Source of the DNA: JAFECT01 sp036501825
Lineage (GTDB): Bacteria; Pseudomonadota; Alphaproteobacteria; Caulobacterales; Caulobacteraceae
Direction of reading: 5' to 3'
Assembly (NCBI GenBank): GCA_036501825.1
Contig: DASXZP010000046.1
Coordinates: forward strand, 1 to 64,000
Length of the DNA stretch: 64,000 bases
The notes beneath the pieces are model-generated. The model saw nothing but the letters and a program-made list of their open reading frames with translations, made no database searches and was not told where the DNA came from. Below are positions 36,039 through 46,925 of this stretch, piece by piece (within the stretch, counting starts at the first letter, position 1; each line of letters begins with the position of its first letter). Position numbers and translations under genes: made by a program.

Positions 36039-37090
36039 TATCGAGTCAACGGTCGAACCTGCGTGCGCAGCACCTCCAGCGTCTGCGCCAGCGACGCCAC
36101 TGACGGTTCATGGCCGGCGCCGGGGACGAGATAGAACTGTTTGCGCGGGGCCTCGATGCTGTCGAAATAGCGCCTGGCGAGTTCGGGGACCGCGGTCAGG
36201 TCTTGATCGCCCTGAACGAAAAAGATCGGGATCGCAAACCGCGTCCCTAACGCCGGTAGGTCGACCTGGGTGAAAGGTCCGTCGAGTTTCAAACCCCAGA
36301 AATGGACGAAGGAGAAGTCGTCCGCGGCGTCGTACTGCGCTCGCTCGTCCGCGGAGGCGTAGGCCGGGCTTACCGTGGTGGGCGCCGATGGCGCAGTCGC
36401 CGCCTTAGCCTGATAAGCCTGCTCCCACTTGCGGAATTGCGGCCACTTGCGCGCCGTATCCCACGGCGGGGAACCGAGCGCCGTGAGCGCCGTGACCGCG
36501 GGTTGATCGTCGGCGGCGCGCGCCCTCTGCAGGACGCGCGCATAGCTCGCCGACAGGTTCTGGCGCCAGTTCACCATCTGCGCCATGCCGACGTAGGCAT
36601 AGAACAGGTCCGGCCGCTCATGGGCCATGTAGACGCCCAGAACCGACCCCCACGAGCCGCCGACGATGATGATCTTGCGCTTATGCAGGTGACGCTCGAG
36701 ATAGGTCGCGACCTCGGCGCCATCCTGCGACATGCGTTCGAGCGTCATGGTCGGTTCGATCCCGGGGCCGCTCTTGCCGTAGGTCCTTCCGGCCCCGCGC
36801 TGGTCCCATTGAACCAGGGTGAAATCCTTCTCCCACCCCGCGAACATCGCGTCCGCGAACGGAGACCAGGCGTCGCCGGGGCCGCCGTGCAGAATGAGCA
36901 CCACAGGATTGTTGCGATCATCGCCCTTGATGGTCACCCACTGTTCGATGCCGCCGATCGGGACGAACATGGCTTCATCGACGCGCTCATGGGAGCGGTC
37001 CTTCGCCGACGCGGCGCCGCCGAACGAAAGCGCCGCGCAAACCACGCCCACGGCAAGCGCGACAAACAACTTTGGCTTCACGCTTCTCAC
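36038..37090 (-). CDS. Secreted alpha/beta hydrolase (proline iminopeptidase-like)
   Basis: The 350-residue protein has a signal peptide (KLFVALAVGVVCAALSFGGAASA). The hydrolase core has the oxyanion motif LHGGPGDAWS, DQRGAGRT, and the nucleophile elbow GGSWGSVLG, all typical of peptidase family S33. The catalytic His is in GAGHEPS. GTG 37090 is chosen because AGAGG lies 8 bases upstream and it avoids overlap with the preceding gene; an in-frame ATG at 37114 also exists. The substrate is unknown. Confidence 0.88.
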   Translation of the reverse strand: MRSVKPKLFVALAVGVVCAALSFGGAASAKDRSHERVDEAMFVPIGGIEQWVTIKGDDRNNPVVLILHGGPGDAWSPFADAMFAGWEKDFTLVQWDQRGAGRTYGKSGPGIEPTMTLERMSQDGAEVATYLERHLHKRKIIIVGGSWGSVLGVYMAHERPDLFYAYVGMAQMVNWRQNLSASYARVLQRARAADDQPAVTALTALGSPPWDTARKWPQFRKWEQAYQAKAATAPSAPTTVSPAYASADERAQYDAADDFSFVHFWGLKLDGPFTQVDLPALGTRFAIPIFFVQGDQDLTAVPELARRYFDSIEAPRKQFYLVPGAGHEPSVASLAQTLEVLRTQVRPLTR

Positions 37091-37100
37091 CGATCGACCT

Positions 37101-37700
37101 CTAACCCCGCTCATAGGCCTTCGCGAACAGGCTCTTGATCTCCGCGTCCACGTCGGCGGGCTTGTCCAGCTCCACCACCGCGGACAGCCGCTCCGACCAC
37201 GATTCCTTGCGCACCGCCGCCGACAATCTCTTCGACGTCTTCGGGTCGAGCTTCAAGCCCAGCAGCGCGCGACCGCCCTTCAACGGGCGGATTGCGGCGA
37301 ACTGCACGTCCTTGGAGAAGGCGGTGTAGCCCTTGCGCTGGCCCTGCAGGATTTCGCCCACGCCCTTGGCCGCCTTCTCCAGCGCCTCGAGAATTTTCAG
37401 CGACGCCTTGTCCGACCACAGCGCCGCGCGCAACGCATCGGCGTCGTCCCAGCCCGGACGGTCGGGCGCGAAGGCCTCGGACAGCACAAAGCTCGCGTGG
37501 TTCTGACCCATGCCGTGGTTTTCCTTGAACCAGGCCAGGCGCGCCCGGTGCGCCGTGTGCGGGCATTTTCTGGCGATCTTGACCCACTCGGCCAGGGGCT
37601 TGCCGGACTTGGCCTCGAAGTTGGCCTTCACCGTCGCGAACCATTTCTGCTGGCGCTCGGTCAGCCCTTCGACGCCGGTCTTGTCCTTGCTCTGAGGCAT
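37101..37700 (-). CDS. DUF4287/DUF5655-type protein
   Basis: The 199-residue cytosolic protein has an N-terminal block typical of DUF4287 (TGKPLAEWVKIARKC-type, with HTAHRARLAWFKENHGMGQNHASFV). A C-terminal half typical of DUF5655 follows (KGYTAFSKDVQFAAIRPLKGGRALLGLKLDP). Function is unknown. It is divergent from the HIT gene and just upstream of the hydrolase gene. Confidence 0.75.
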   Translation of the reverse strand: MPQSKDKTGVEGLTERQQKWFATVKANFEAKSGKPLAEWVKIARKCPHTAHRARLAWFKENHGMGQNHASFVLSEAFAPDRPGWDDADALRAALWSDKASLKILEALEKAAKGVGEILQGQRKGYTAFSKDVQFAAIRPLKGGRALLGLKLDPKTSKRLSAAVRKESWSERLSAVVELDKPADVDAEIKSLFAKAYERG

Positions 37701-37763
37701 GACGCTTCCTCCCGGGGCCGCCGCTTGCTAGAGGCCAGTTTACCCATTTCGAAGGGACCCGCC

Positions 37764-38198
37764 ATGAGCCTCGACGGCGCCTACGATCCCGACAATATCT
37801 TCGCCAAGATCATCCGCGGCGAAATCCCCTGCGCCAAGATCTACGAGGACGCTGACGTCCTGGCCTTCATGGACGTCTTTCCCCAGTCCCGCGGCCACGC
37901 CCTGGTGATCTCCAAGACCGCGCGCGCCCGCAACCTGCTCGACGCCGAGGCCGCCACCCTCGGCGCCCTGATCGCCGCGACCCAGGCGGTGGCGCGCGGC
38001 GTGCGCAAGGCGCTGAACCCCGATGGCATCGTGGTCACGCAGTTCAACGGCGCGGCGGCCGGCCAGACCATCTTCCACCTGCATTTCCACATCATCCCCC
38101 GCTACGAGGGCGAGCCCCTGCGCCCGCATGGTTCAGGCGGCATGGCGGACATGGGCGAGTTGCAGCAGATGGCGAAAGCGATCACGGCGGCGCTTTAG
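37764..38198 (+). CDS. HIT-family protein (histidine triad nucleotide hydrolase)
   Basis: The 144-residue protein has the standard HIT fold: IFAKIIRGEIPCAKIYEDADVLAFMDVFPQSRGHALVISK and the catalytic triad HLHFHIIPRY. It belongs to the HinT-like branch that hydrolyses AMP-linked substrates. ATG 37764 has AAGGGACC upstream; the frame continues far upstream only antisense to other genes. Its TAG lies two bases before repeat copy B. Confidence 0.93.
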   Translation: MSLDGAYDPDNIFAKIIRGEIPCAKIYEDADVLAFMDVFPQSRGHALVISKTARARNLLDAEAATLGALIAATQAVARGVRKALNPDGIVVTQFNGAAAGQTIFHLHFHIIPRYEGEPLRPHGSGGMADMGELQQMAKAITAAL

Positions 38199-38200
38199 GC

Positions 38201-38379
38201 GGGGACAGGTTATCGTGTCCCAGCGCGACCGAGCGTTTGGCCACCGAGGGACATGATTACCTGTCCCCGATGTGCACTTTTTGCGCTGATAGCGAAAAAC
38301 ATCGGGGACAGGTTAAGGTGTCCCCGACAATCTAAGCGTCGTGATTGGATCAGGCCTTGGGACACCTTAACCTGTCCCC
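38201..38379. repeat. Double-hairpin palindromic repeat, copy B
   Basis: The plan is the same as copy A: arms GGGGACAGGTTA...GTGTCCC, a spacer with GATGTGC...TTTTT...GCGAAAAACATC, and a second perfect hairpin ending at 38379. Hairpin 1 has two mismatches between its arms. The last base is shared with the TAG stop of the convergent TonB-C-like gene. Confidence 0.92.
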
Positions 38380-38744
38380 TAGGGAAGCACGCCCCACGCC
38401 ACCGTCAGCTGAGCGCGAAAGCCTTTGATCGGCCGGCCCTTCGCGTCCGTCGGCGCGAGGCGATAGCGCGACGTCAGCCGCAAGGTCGCCGCGCCGAACC
38501 CCTCGCCTTCCGGCGTTTCCGACACGATGGAGCAGGCCGAAAGCGTGCCGTCGTCCTGCGCCGTGCATTCGACCACCGCGCGGCCGTTGTCGCGCCATTG
38601 TTTCGCGAGGTCCGGATACTCGCGATCGATGTCCTCGCGCGTCGGCTGCGCGATCCAGACCGGCTCGAGTTGGACGATCTTGTGGTGCACCGCCACGGCG
38701 GGCGTGCTCGTGGCCGCGAACGCGATGGTCAAGGCGACGATCAT
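38379..38744 (-). CDS. Secreted TonB-C-terminal-like protein, one repeat unit
   Basis: The 121-residue protein has a short signal peptide (MIVALTIAFAATSTPAVA). One repeat unit follows: WIAQPTREDIDREYPDLAKQ, VVECTAQDDGTLSACSIVSETPEGEGFGAATLRLTSRYRL and the final VAWG strand. The two Cys residues, in the VEC and LSAC positions, are conserved across the whole array and could form a disulfide. The TonB C-terminal fold normally contacts outer-membrane receptors, but here there is no anchor or Pro-rich spanner. Its ATG overlaps the previous stop. Confidence 0.78.
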   Translation of the reverse strand: MIVALTIAFAATSTPAVAVHHKIVQLEPVWIAQPTREDIDREYPDLAKQWRDNGRAVVECTAQDDGTLSACSIVSETPEGEGFGAATLRLTSRYRLAPTDAKGRPIKGFRAQLTVAWGVLP

Positions 38745-39109
38745 CCGCCGACCTTCCAGGCGATCGGTATCACGACCTTGGCGCCGGCCGCGATACCGGC
38801 GCCATCGCCCATCCTGAATTTGGACATCAGGTGCAGCGTCGCATCGCCGAAGCCGTGACCGGGCGGAGTCTCTTCCGTCACTTTACACGTCTCGAGGTTG
38901 CCGTCGGGCTTGACCGAACATTCCATGGTAGCATGCCCGCTCAGGCCGGACCGCAGCGCGGCCGACGGGTAGTTGTTCGTGAAGTCCGTTCCATTCGGGC
39001 GCCGCACCCAGTGGGGGTGATGGCCGGCGAACGTCGAGGAAACCTTCGGCGCTTCCGGCGCCGGCGCGGCGAGAAGCAGGACAGCAGCGGCGGGCCCCAG
39101 GACGTTCAT
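38741..39109 (-). CDS. Secreted TonB-C-terminal-like protein, one repeat unit
   Basis: The 122-residue protein has a signal peptide (GPAAAVLLLAAPAPEA) followed by one unit: HWVRRPNGTDFTNNYPSAALRSGLSG, ATMECSVKPDGNLETCKVTEETPPGHGFGDATLHLMSKFRM and VVIPIAWKVGG. This is close to the array consensus (W-R-x-P-N...YP..AL...G.....EC...DG.L..C.V..ETP.G.GFG). It is coupled to the next gene by ATGA. Function is unknown. Confidence 0.78.
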   Translation of the reverse strand: MNVLGPAAAVLLLAAPAPEAPKVSSTFAGHHPHWVRRPNGTDFTNNYPSAALRSGLSGHATMECSVKPDGNLETCKVTEETPPGHGFGDATLHLMSKFRMGDGAGIAAGAKVVIPIAWKVGG

Positions 39110-39156
39110 GACGGTCCTCCCTCGATGCGCAAGCTAACCACGCACCGAAGGCCTTG

Positions 39157-40497
39157 TCATCCAGGCCGGCGATGGGGCGGCGAACCCTGTTGCGGGGACG
39201 CAGGCAGCGGTTCGGGCTGGGGCGTGTCGGACGCGGCGGGCTGCGGCGGGGTAATCCGCGGCGGATCGGCGGCGCGATCGCGACCGGAATTGTCCGCGCC
39301 GGCGTCGGGTGCGTCGCCGCCCCGATCGGCGTCGGCCGCGCGTTGCGCACCGCGAGGCCCCCTCTCTGGTCGCGTGCTTGGAGCGCCCCTCTGAGCGAGT
39401 GTGCTTTGAGCCAGCGTCGTGCTCGGCTGGCGCTCGTTCACGAACGTCACCTCGACGCCCTTGTCGACCGCGTGAGCCAGTTCCATGGCGTCCCAGTTGG
39501 TCAGGCGCACGCAGCCGTGCGAGGCGGTCTTGCCGATGTTTTCCGGCGATGGCGCGCCGTGAATGCCGTAGGTCGGTTTCGACAACGCGATCCACACCAC
39601 GCCGACGGGATTGTTCGGTCCCGGTTTAATCTCGAACGGGTAATTGACCTTGGCGAAGTGCAGCTGCTTCGGGTCGTAGTGATAGGTCGGGTTCCAGTCG
39701 ACGTGCGCAACCTTCAGGTCGCCGCTCGGCGACGGCTTTTCCTGGCTGCCGACAGTGGCGGGATAGTCGGCGATCAGGCGGCCGGCGGCGTCGAAGGCGC
39801 GCACCGCATCCGCGGCCTTGTCGACCTCAATGCGCGCGACCGGCTCGGACAAATCCGCCGACGTGGGCGCGGCAACCACGATCGGAACTCCCGCCTTCGT
39901 AAAATCGACGCCGGGGTTGAGCGCCTTCAGCAGGGCCTGGCTCATGTGAAACTTTTCGGCGATGGCCTGCACCGGCGACAGAAACCCCATCGCCGGGAGC
40001 TTCGCCTGCGCCGGAAACTTCGCCGGCAGCGATCCGATGAACGGCCCCTGCACATCCGCCTGAGCGATGACATAGTTTTGCAGCACCGGCCGCGCATCGA
40101 CCGTCAGCGACTGCCAGACGGCGGGCGTGAGTTCGCCGTCGGAGGCCATGCCGTGCGCGGCCTGATAGGCGGCGATGGCGTTGTGCAGGTTCTTGCCGAA
40201 CCGCCCGTCGATCGCGCCCGGCGAAAAGTGCGCGCGATCGAGCAACACCTCCGCCTTGATCAACATCGGCGCCGGTCCCGCGTGCGCGGCCGGCGGATTG
40301 TTCACCGCCGGGTCGTAGGCGGCGGCGTTGACCGACGGGATGATCGTGGCGTTGGCGGCCTGGGGTGCTGGCGGGGCAACGGGAGCGGCCGGCGGCGGCG
40401 CCTTGGCTTTGGGCGGGGCTTTCGACGCCGAGCCGTTCGAACAGGCGCCGAGCGCGGCAACGGCCAACCCAAGCAATGTTACGCGAACCAGACCCAT
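39157..40497 (-). CDS. L,D-transpeptidase (YkuD) lipoprotein with peptidoglycan-binding domain
   Basis: The N-terminus has a lipobox (VAALGACSN). Residues about 75-140 are a peptidoglycan-binding domain (AEVLLDRAHFSPGAIDGRFGKNLHNAIAAYQAAHG). The YkuD catalytic domain ends in YGIHGAPSPENIGKTASHGCVRLTN, with the active Cys in HGC and conserved His and Arg. A long Pro/Arg/Asp-rich tail of about 90 residues follows. It forms 3-3 cross-links or anchors envelope proteins to peptidoglycan. It sits inside the array of TonB-C-like genes on the same strand, which suggests an envelope role for that array. Confidence 0.93.
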   Translation of the reverse strand: MGLVRVTLLGLAVAALGACSNGSASKAPPKAKAPPPAAPVAPPAPQAANATIIPSVNAAAYDPAVNNPPAAHAGPAPMLIKAEVLLDRAHFSPGAIDGRFGKNLHNAIAAYQAAHGMASDGELTPAVWQSLTVDARPVLQNYVIAQADVQGPFIGSLPAKFPAQAKLPAMGFLSPVQAIAEKFHMSQALLKALNPGVDFTKAGVPIVVAAPTSADLSEPVARIEVDKAADAVRAFDAAGRLIADYPATVGSQEKPSPSGDLKVAHVDWNPTYHYDPKQLHFAKVNYPFEIKPGPNNPVGVVWIALSKPTYGIHGAPSPENIGKTASHGCVRLTNWDAMELAHAVDKGVEVTFVNERQPSTTLAQSTLAQRGAPSTRPERGPRGAQRAADADRGGDAPDAGADNSGRDRAADPPRITPPQPAASDTPQPEPLPASPQQGSPPHRRPG

Positions 40498-40590
40498 GAA
40501 CCGACGCAGACTTCGAACCGACGCCCGAAGCTAAGTCTTTCAAACGCAATCGGTTCCGTCGGAATCAACGCCCGGGGGGCACGCGGCCGG

Positions 40591-41682
40591 CTAGTGACCA
40601 TCGGGATGCGGCGGCGGCGCTGGAATGGCAATCGGCGGCGGCATGAGCGAGGGCCAGGCGACCCAGACCTTCACGCGCGCGTTGATGAAGCCGCCCTCCT
40701 CCGGCGTCACGATCCTCACCCGGTATTTGTTCGCCAGGCGGAGCGCGGCCGCGGCGAATGCGTCGGATGATGCGGTGTCGATGACGCAACCGCTCAGGCT
40801 CCCGTCGCCGCCGACGCTGCAGATCATTACCGCGGCTCCCGCTGCGCCCTGTTCGGAAGCCGGACGCACGAGCGAGAGATCAACGTCAGAGGGCAACTGC
40901 GCCCATTGCGGGGCGGCGGTCATCGACGCGCCCCCCAGTCCGGGCGCTACAATCACGGGCGGCGGTGGCGGCGGTTCGTCCTCGACCTTCCAGGCGATCG
41001 GGATCACCACCCGGGCGCCGCGCACCGATTGCCCGTCCACGGTCTGGGGTCGCATCCGAAACCGCGACGCCAGCCGCAGCGTCGCCGCGCCAAAGCCCAT
41101 GTCGGTCGGGGTTTCGCTGATGATACGACAGTTGCTCAACGAACCGTCGCTCTCGACCAGGCATTCCATCGCGGTGTGACCACCGGCGCCGGCTTCCAGC
41201 GCCGTCGGCGGGTAGTAGGTCACGAAGTCCTCGCCGTTCGGCCTGCGGATCCAATCGGGGTTGTTGATGACTCTCACCGGATGCACCACCGGCGGGAGCA
41301 GAGCCACCGGCGGCGCGACCACAATCGGCTGCGGCGGATTCCAATAGTTTATGAAGCAGAAGCGCGATCCGGCCGAACGCAGCGGAAATTTACTCGCCAC
41401 CTCACCCTGCGCCTCCAGCCGCAAGGATTCGGAAAATTTGGCTGCGTGGTTCTTTGCGTACAGCACCCGGCACCGGCCGAGGGTCCGGTCCTTCATCACC
41501 TGGCAGTCGGCGACGCTATACCCGGGCAGAGCGCGCAGACCGGTGCGGGTTTTCGTAAACTCGAGCGGGTGGCTGAAGCCGAGAATGGCCTCGTCGGAAG
41601 GGCACCGATCACGCGGCTCGATCGGGTCGCTTTGCCCGCCCGCCGCCGTGAGCGCAGCGGTTAAAACCAAGCCCAAGATCAT
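40591..41682 (-). CDS. Secreted protein with three TonB-C-terminal-like units
   Basis: The 363-residue protein has a signal peptide (MILGLVLTAALTAAGG). Unit 1 (about residues 25-112) is divergent (CQVMKDRTLGRCRVL...). Unit 2 is canonical (DWIRRPNGEDFVTYYPPTALEAGAGG, AMECLVESDGSLSNCRIISETPTDMGFGAA...VVIPIAWKV). Unit 3 is degenerate (MICSVGGDGSLSGCVIDTASSDAFAAAALRLANKYRV). Units are joined by Pro-rich linkers. The start region GGGGATGCGATGAT matches the starts of the genes at 43715 and 44528, so they are duplicates. No anchor, sortase or transport motif was seen. Confidence 0.75.
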   Translation of the reverse strand: MILGLVLTAALTAAGGQSDPIEPRDRCPSDEAILGFSHPLEFTKTRTGLRALPGYSVADCQVMKDRTLGRCRVLYAKNHAAKFSESLRLEAQGEVASKFPLRSAGSRFCFINYWNPPQPIVVAPPVALLPPVVHPVRVINNPDWIRRPNGEDFVTYYPPTALEAGAGGHTAMECLVESDGSLSNCRIISETPTDMGFGAATLRLASRFRMRPQTVDGQSVRGARVVIPIAWKVEDEPPPPPPVIVAPGLGGASMTAAPQWAQLPSDVDLSLVRPASEQGAAGAAVMICSVGGDGSLSGCVIDTASSDAFAAAALRLANKYRVRIVTPEEGGFINARVKVWVAWPSLMPPPIAIPAPPPHPDGH

Positions 41683-41781
41683 CGCATCCCCCAGACGCAG
41701 AAGCGGCGGTCCGTCGCCGGAACACCGCTAAGCTAGCGCATAAGCTGGGCGTCTGTCACACCGTCCGGGGCGCCGCGTAGG
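41683..41781. repeat. Duplicated copy of the clpA 3' end, terminator and gene leader
   Basis: Read on the minus strand, this gap begins like the end of clpA (GACGGTGTGACA, including the last codons and stop), continues with ACGCCCA and GCTAGCTTAG, then a decayed hairpin where clpA has its terminator. It ends in GCGTCTGGGGGATGCG before the start codon. The intact version is at 44529-44612. This is direct evidence of a duplication that carried the clpA-proximal gene with its leader. Confidence 0.82.
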
Positions 41782-42981
41782 TCAGGGATCAGGCCACGGG
41801 GGCGTCGTCGTCGGGACGGACCCTTTCAAGCCCCAGACCAGCGAAATATGAACCTTCTTACCCACGACTGCATCGCCGCCAGAGCGCGAAAGGTCCACCC
41901 GGTATTTCGAACGAAGCTTGAAGAGCGCGTCGCCCGCTGCGGTCGTCTGATAGGTCTCGTGCACGGTCTTGCATGCCGTCAAATCGCCGGTCCGCAGGAT
42001 TGTGCATTCCATCACGGCGGACACGATCCCCTCCGGCGCCACGCCCATCGCGACATCGAAATCCAGTTTTGTCGGCGTGCGCGCCCACACCGGGTTCTCG
42101 ATCACGTCGCCTGACAGGGTGGGGACTGCGGCAGGCGGCGCGGAAGGGTCGCGTTGTGATGCCGACGCGGCGGGCGCTATGCCCGCATCGGAACTCATGG
42201 ACAAGGAATTCGGCGACCCCCTCACACCCCAGGCGGCCGCCACCACCACGCGCTTGCCCGCAGCATCAGGACTGCCCGCCGGCGAAAGATCGACCTGGTA
42301 TTTCGATGCGAGCTTGAGAAGCGCGTACCCAAAGCCGTTGCCTTGATACGCACCCGTGAGCGAGCACCCCAGCAAGGCGCCGGTGTCCATCACCAAGCAT
42401 TCCATGACGGCGGATCCGGGAGTGTCGGGTTGACCGATCGCGGCGAAATCCAGATCAGCGCGCGTCGGCGCGCGCGCCCAGACCGGGTTCCCGTAAATCG
42501 GAATGGACGATCGCGAGACCACCGGCGGCAGCGTCGGAAGTGGAGGACTTGCTGGAGGCAGGCTGGACGGCGCCACCACGGGCGCGAGGCGCCATGTGAG
42601 CGGTATGGCGATATGCGCGCCGGCCACCGAGGCGCCCTCGTCGGTCTTGGGCGCCAGCCGGAAAAGCGGTGCGGTCCGCAGCGCCGCTGCGCCAAACCCC
42701 GCGCCGGCGGGCGTTTCCGACGTCACCTTGCAGTTTGTGAGCTCGCCGCTTGCGACAACGTCGCACGCCATTGTAGTTTTCCCTTCGATCCCATCCTCCA
42801 GCGCCTTGGGCGGATAAAGCGCGGCGAAGTCTTGCGCGTTTGGGACGCGAATGAACCGCGGGTTTGTCACGACCCTGGGCGCGTGGACGGGTGTGTTCTG
42901 CATCGGCGCCACGACCGGCGGCGGCGCGGGGTCGCTCGCGGCGGAAGCGGCGAGCAGGATCGCGAACGCGAGGCCGGTCAC
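41782..42981 (-). CDS. Secreted protein with three TonB-C-terminal-like units
   Basis: The start is GTG 42981, which overlaps the preceding TGA as GTGA and gives a signal peptide (LAFAILLAASAASDPAPPP); the longer frame to 43164 is antisense-like. Three units follow: one canonical (PRFIRVPNAQDFAALYPPKALEDG...CKVTSETPAGAGFGAAALR) and two variants beginning NPVWAR(A/T)PT. The later units have lost the SETP.G.GFG motif but keep the Cys pair and the final AWG/VWG strand. The total is 399 residues with Ala/Pro-rich linkers. Confidence 0.75.
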   Translation of the reverse strand: MTGLAFAILLAASAASDPAPPPVVAPMQNTPVHAPRVVTNPRFIRVPNAQDFAALYPPKALEDGIEGKTTMACDVVASGELTNCKVTSETPAGAGFGAAALRTAPLFRLAPKTDEGASVAGAHIAIPLTWRLAPVVAPSSLPPASPPLPTLPPVVSRSSIPIYGNPVWARAPTRADLDFAAIGQPDTPGSAVMECLVMDTGALLGCSLTGAYQGNGFGYALLKLASKYQVDLSPAGSPDAAGKRVVVAAAWGVRGSPNSLSMSSDAGIAPAASASQRDPSAPPAAVPTLSGDVIENPVWARTPTKLDFDVAMGVAPEGIVSAVMECTILRTGDLTACKTVHETYQTTAAGDALFKLRSKYRVDLSRSGGDAVVGKKVHISLVWGLKGSVPTTTPPWPDP

Positions 42982-43715
42982 CCGATTTTCCACGCGATGG
43001 GTATGACGACGTTCTTGCCCGCCGTGGACTGTCCGTCTTCGTCGGTCGTCCGCATGTGAAATCTCGGCATCAATCTCAGCGCCGCGGCGCCGAACCCTTG
43101 TCCGGCGGGGGTCTCTGCAACCACGTGACACGTGGCCATCGACCCGTCGTCTTTGACGATGCACTCCATGACGGTGTGTCCTTCCATGCCCGCCTTGAGT
43201 GCCTCGGGAGGATAGATGCTCAAAAGACTGCCGGCGTTCGGCGTGCGCACCCAGGCAGGATGTCTAACAACGCCTGCCGGCGCGCCGGACGTCTGCTGCG
43301 GCGCCGGCACGGACGCGTTCGGCGCCGTCGTGATGACCGGGAAGTTGGCGAACGGCTCCCAATCCGTTTCGATGCAAAGTCGGACGCCGCGTGACCCCGC
43401 GGGAATCCGATCAACCTGTTCCTTAGCAACTTTCAGGGCCGCATCACCGAAGCCGAGATCGCGCGGCTTTTCATAGATCAATTTGCAGCTATCCGCCCCC
43501 TCGTCGGAACGGGTCGCACAGTCGATGATCGTGCGACCCTGCGCCCGGCGCGCCTGTTCCGGGTAAATCGCCTGCGGCGCCTCGGCGACCTGAGTGAACT
43601 CGAAGATCACCGAATCCGGTGAGCACATGGAATTGGGCCCTGGCGAAAACGGTCCACTAAATCCGCTCTGCGCGCTGGCGACGGCCGCAGCTCCCATAAG
43701 CAAATGCAAGATCAT
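42978..43715 (-). CDS. Secreted protein with two TonB-C-terminal-like units
   Basis: The 245-residue protein has a signal peptide (MILHLLMGAAAVASAQ). The first unit is divergent (YPEQARRAQGRTIIDCATRSDEGADSCKLIYEKPRDLGFGDAALK). A Pro/Gln/Thr linker leads to a canonical unit (PAWVRTPNAGSLLSIYPPEALKAG, VMECIVKDDGSMATCHVVAETPAGQGFGAAALRLMPRFHM...VVIPIAWKIG). It is coupled to the next gene by GTGA and follows the previous one by 30 bases. Confidence 0.75.
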   Translation of the reverse strand: MILHLLMGAAAVASAQSGFSGPFSPGPNSMCSPDSVIFEFTQVAEAPQAIYPEQARRAQGRTIIDCATRSDEGADSCKLIYEKPRDLGFGDAALKVAKEQVDRIPAGSRGVRLCIETDWEPFANFPVITTAPNASVPAPQQTSGAPAGVVRHPAWVRTPNAGSLLSIYPPEALKAGMEGHTVMECIVKDDGSMATCHVVAETPAGQGFGAAALRLMPRFHMRTTDEDGQSTAGKNVVIPIAWKIG

Positions 43716-43745
43716 CGCATCTCCAATCCGGTGATGAGCGAGGCG

Positions 43746-44528
43746 CTAGGGCTGGGCCGGCTTGGGCGCATCATCGTGCACGGTTTTCCATGCCATCGGA
43801 ACCACGACATGGGCGCCCCCGACGGGCTGACCGTCGACGGTCTGCGGCCGCATCTTGAAGAAGGGCGCCGTGGCCAGCGCCGCGGCGCCGAAGCCTGCAT
43901 CCGGCGGCGTCTCAGATGTCAGTTTGCAAGCGCTGAGCGTGCCCATGTCCGTAACCACGCAATCGATCGAAGTGTGGCCATCGACGCCATCCTTGAGCGC
44001 TTTCGGTGGATAGAGCCGCGCCAACTGATCCTGTGTCGGAAGGCGAATCCAATCCGGGCCGGTGATCACCGACGGAGCCTTCGGCCGCGGCGGCTCGGGC
44101 CACGGCGCCGCGACGAGAGCCCCGGCTCCGGTCCAGTAGACGACCACACAATCATGTTCTCCTGGTCGACCCAGGTGGTCGAATTTCGATGACACCTTGA
44201 TCGCCTCCGACCCGAGGCCGTGTCCGTCAGGTTTTTCCCATATCGGACGGCACGCGCGGCTGTGGCCGTCGCTCTGCACAAGACAGTCGAGAGCGGCGGC
44301 GCCCATGACGCCTTGCACCGAAATTGGGGCGCCCGGGTAACTCATGTCACTTTCGACGAACCACGGCTTCATGTCCTGCGGACATTTCGCGGCTCCTTCA
44401 TTCCTGAGCGCTTTGACCTGTTGATCATCAGGCCGCGCCCTCGACCTGATCATGGGCGGCGGAGGTGTCGCAACGACGATCGGAGGTTCAGCCACTGTGA
44501 CCGACGCCAGCAATATCGCCAAAATCAT
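43746..44528 (-). CDS. Secreted protein with two TonB-C-terminal-like units
   Basis: The 260-residue protein is first in the array, directly after the clpA terminator. A short signal peptide (MILAILLASVTVA) is followed by a divergent unit (AALDCLVQSDGHSRACRPIWEKPDGHGLGSEAIKVSSKF). A canonical unit follows (DWIRLPTQDQLARLYPPKALKDG, CVVTDMGTLSACKLTSETPPDAGFGAAAL...HVVVPMAWK). It is probably the parental gene for the leader found also before the 41682 start. Confidence 0.75.
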   Translation of the reverse strand: MILAILLASVTVAEPPIVVATPPPPMIRSRARPDDQQVKALRNEGAAKCPQDMKPWFVESDMSYPGAPISVQGVMGAAALDCLVQSDGHSRACRPIWEKPDGHGLGSEAIKVSSKFDHLGRPGEHDCVVVYWTGAGALVAAPWPEPPRPKAPSVITGPDWIRLPTQDQLARLYPPKALKDGVDGHTSIDCVVTDMGTLSACKLTSETPPDAGFGAAALATAPFFKMRPQTVDGQPVGGAHVVVPMAWKTVHDDAPKPAQP

Positions 44529-44544
44529 CGCATCCCCCCAGACG

Positions 44545-44576
44545 CAAAAGAGCCGCCCCGTCGACGGGGCGGCTCT
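44545..44576 (-). terminator. Rho-independent terminator of clpA
   Basis: A perfect palindrome of 28 bases (arms AGAGCCGCCCC and GGGGCGGCTCT, centre GTCGAC) at 44549-44576 is followed on the minus strand by TTTTGCG. It lies 27 bases after the clpA stop and just before the first TonB-C-like gene. Confidence 0.85.
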
Positions 44577-44602
44577 AAGCTAGCTCACAACTTGGGCGTT
44601 TG

Positions 44603-46915
<2,313 letters not shown>

Positions 46916-46925
46916 TGAAAACCTC

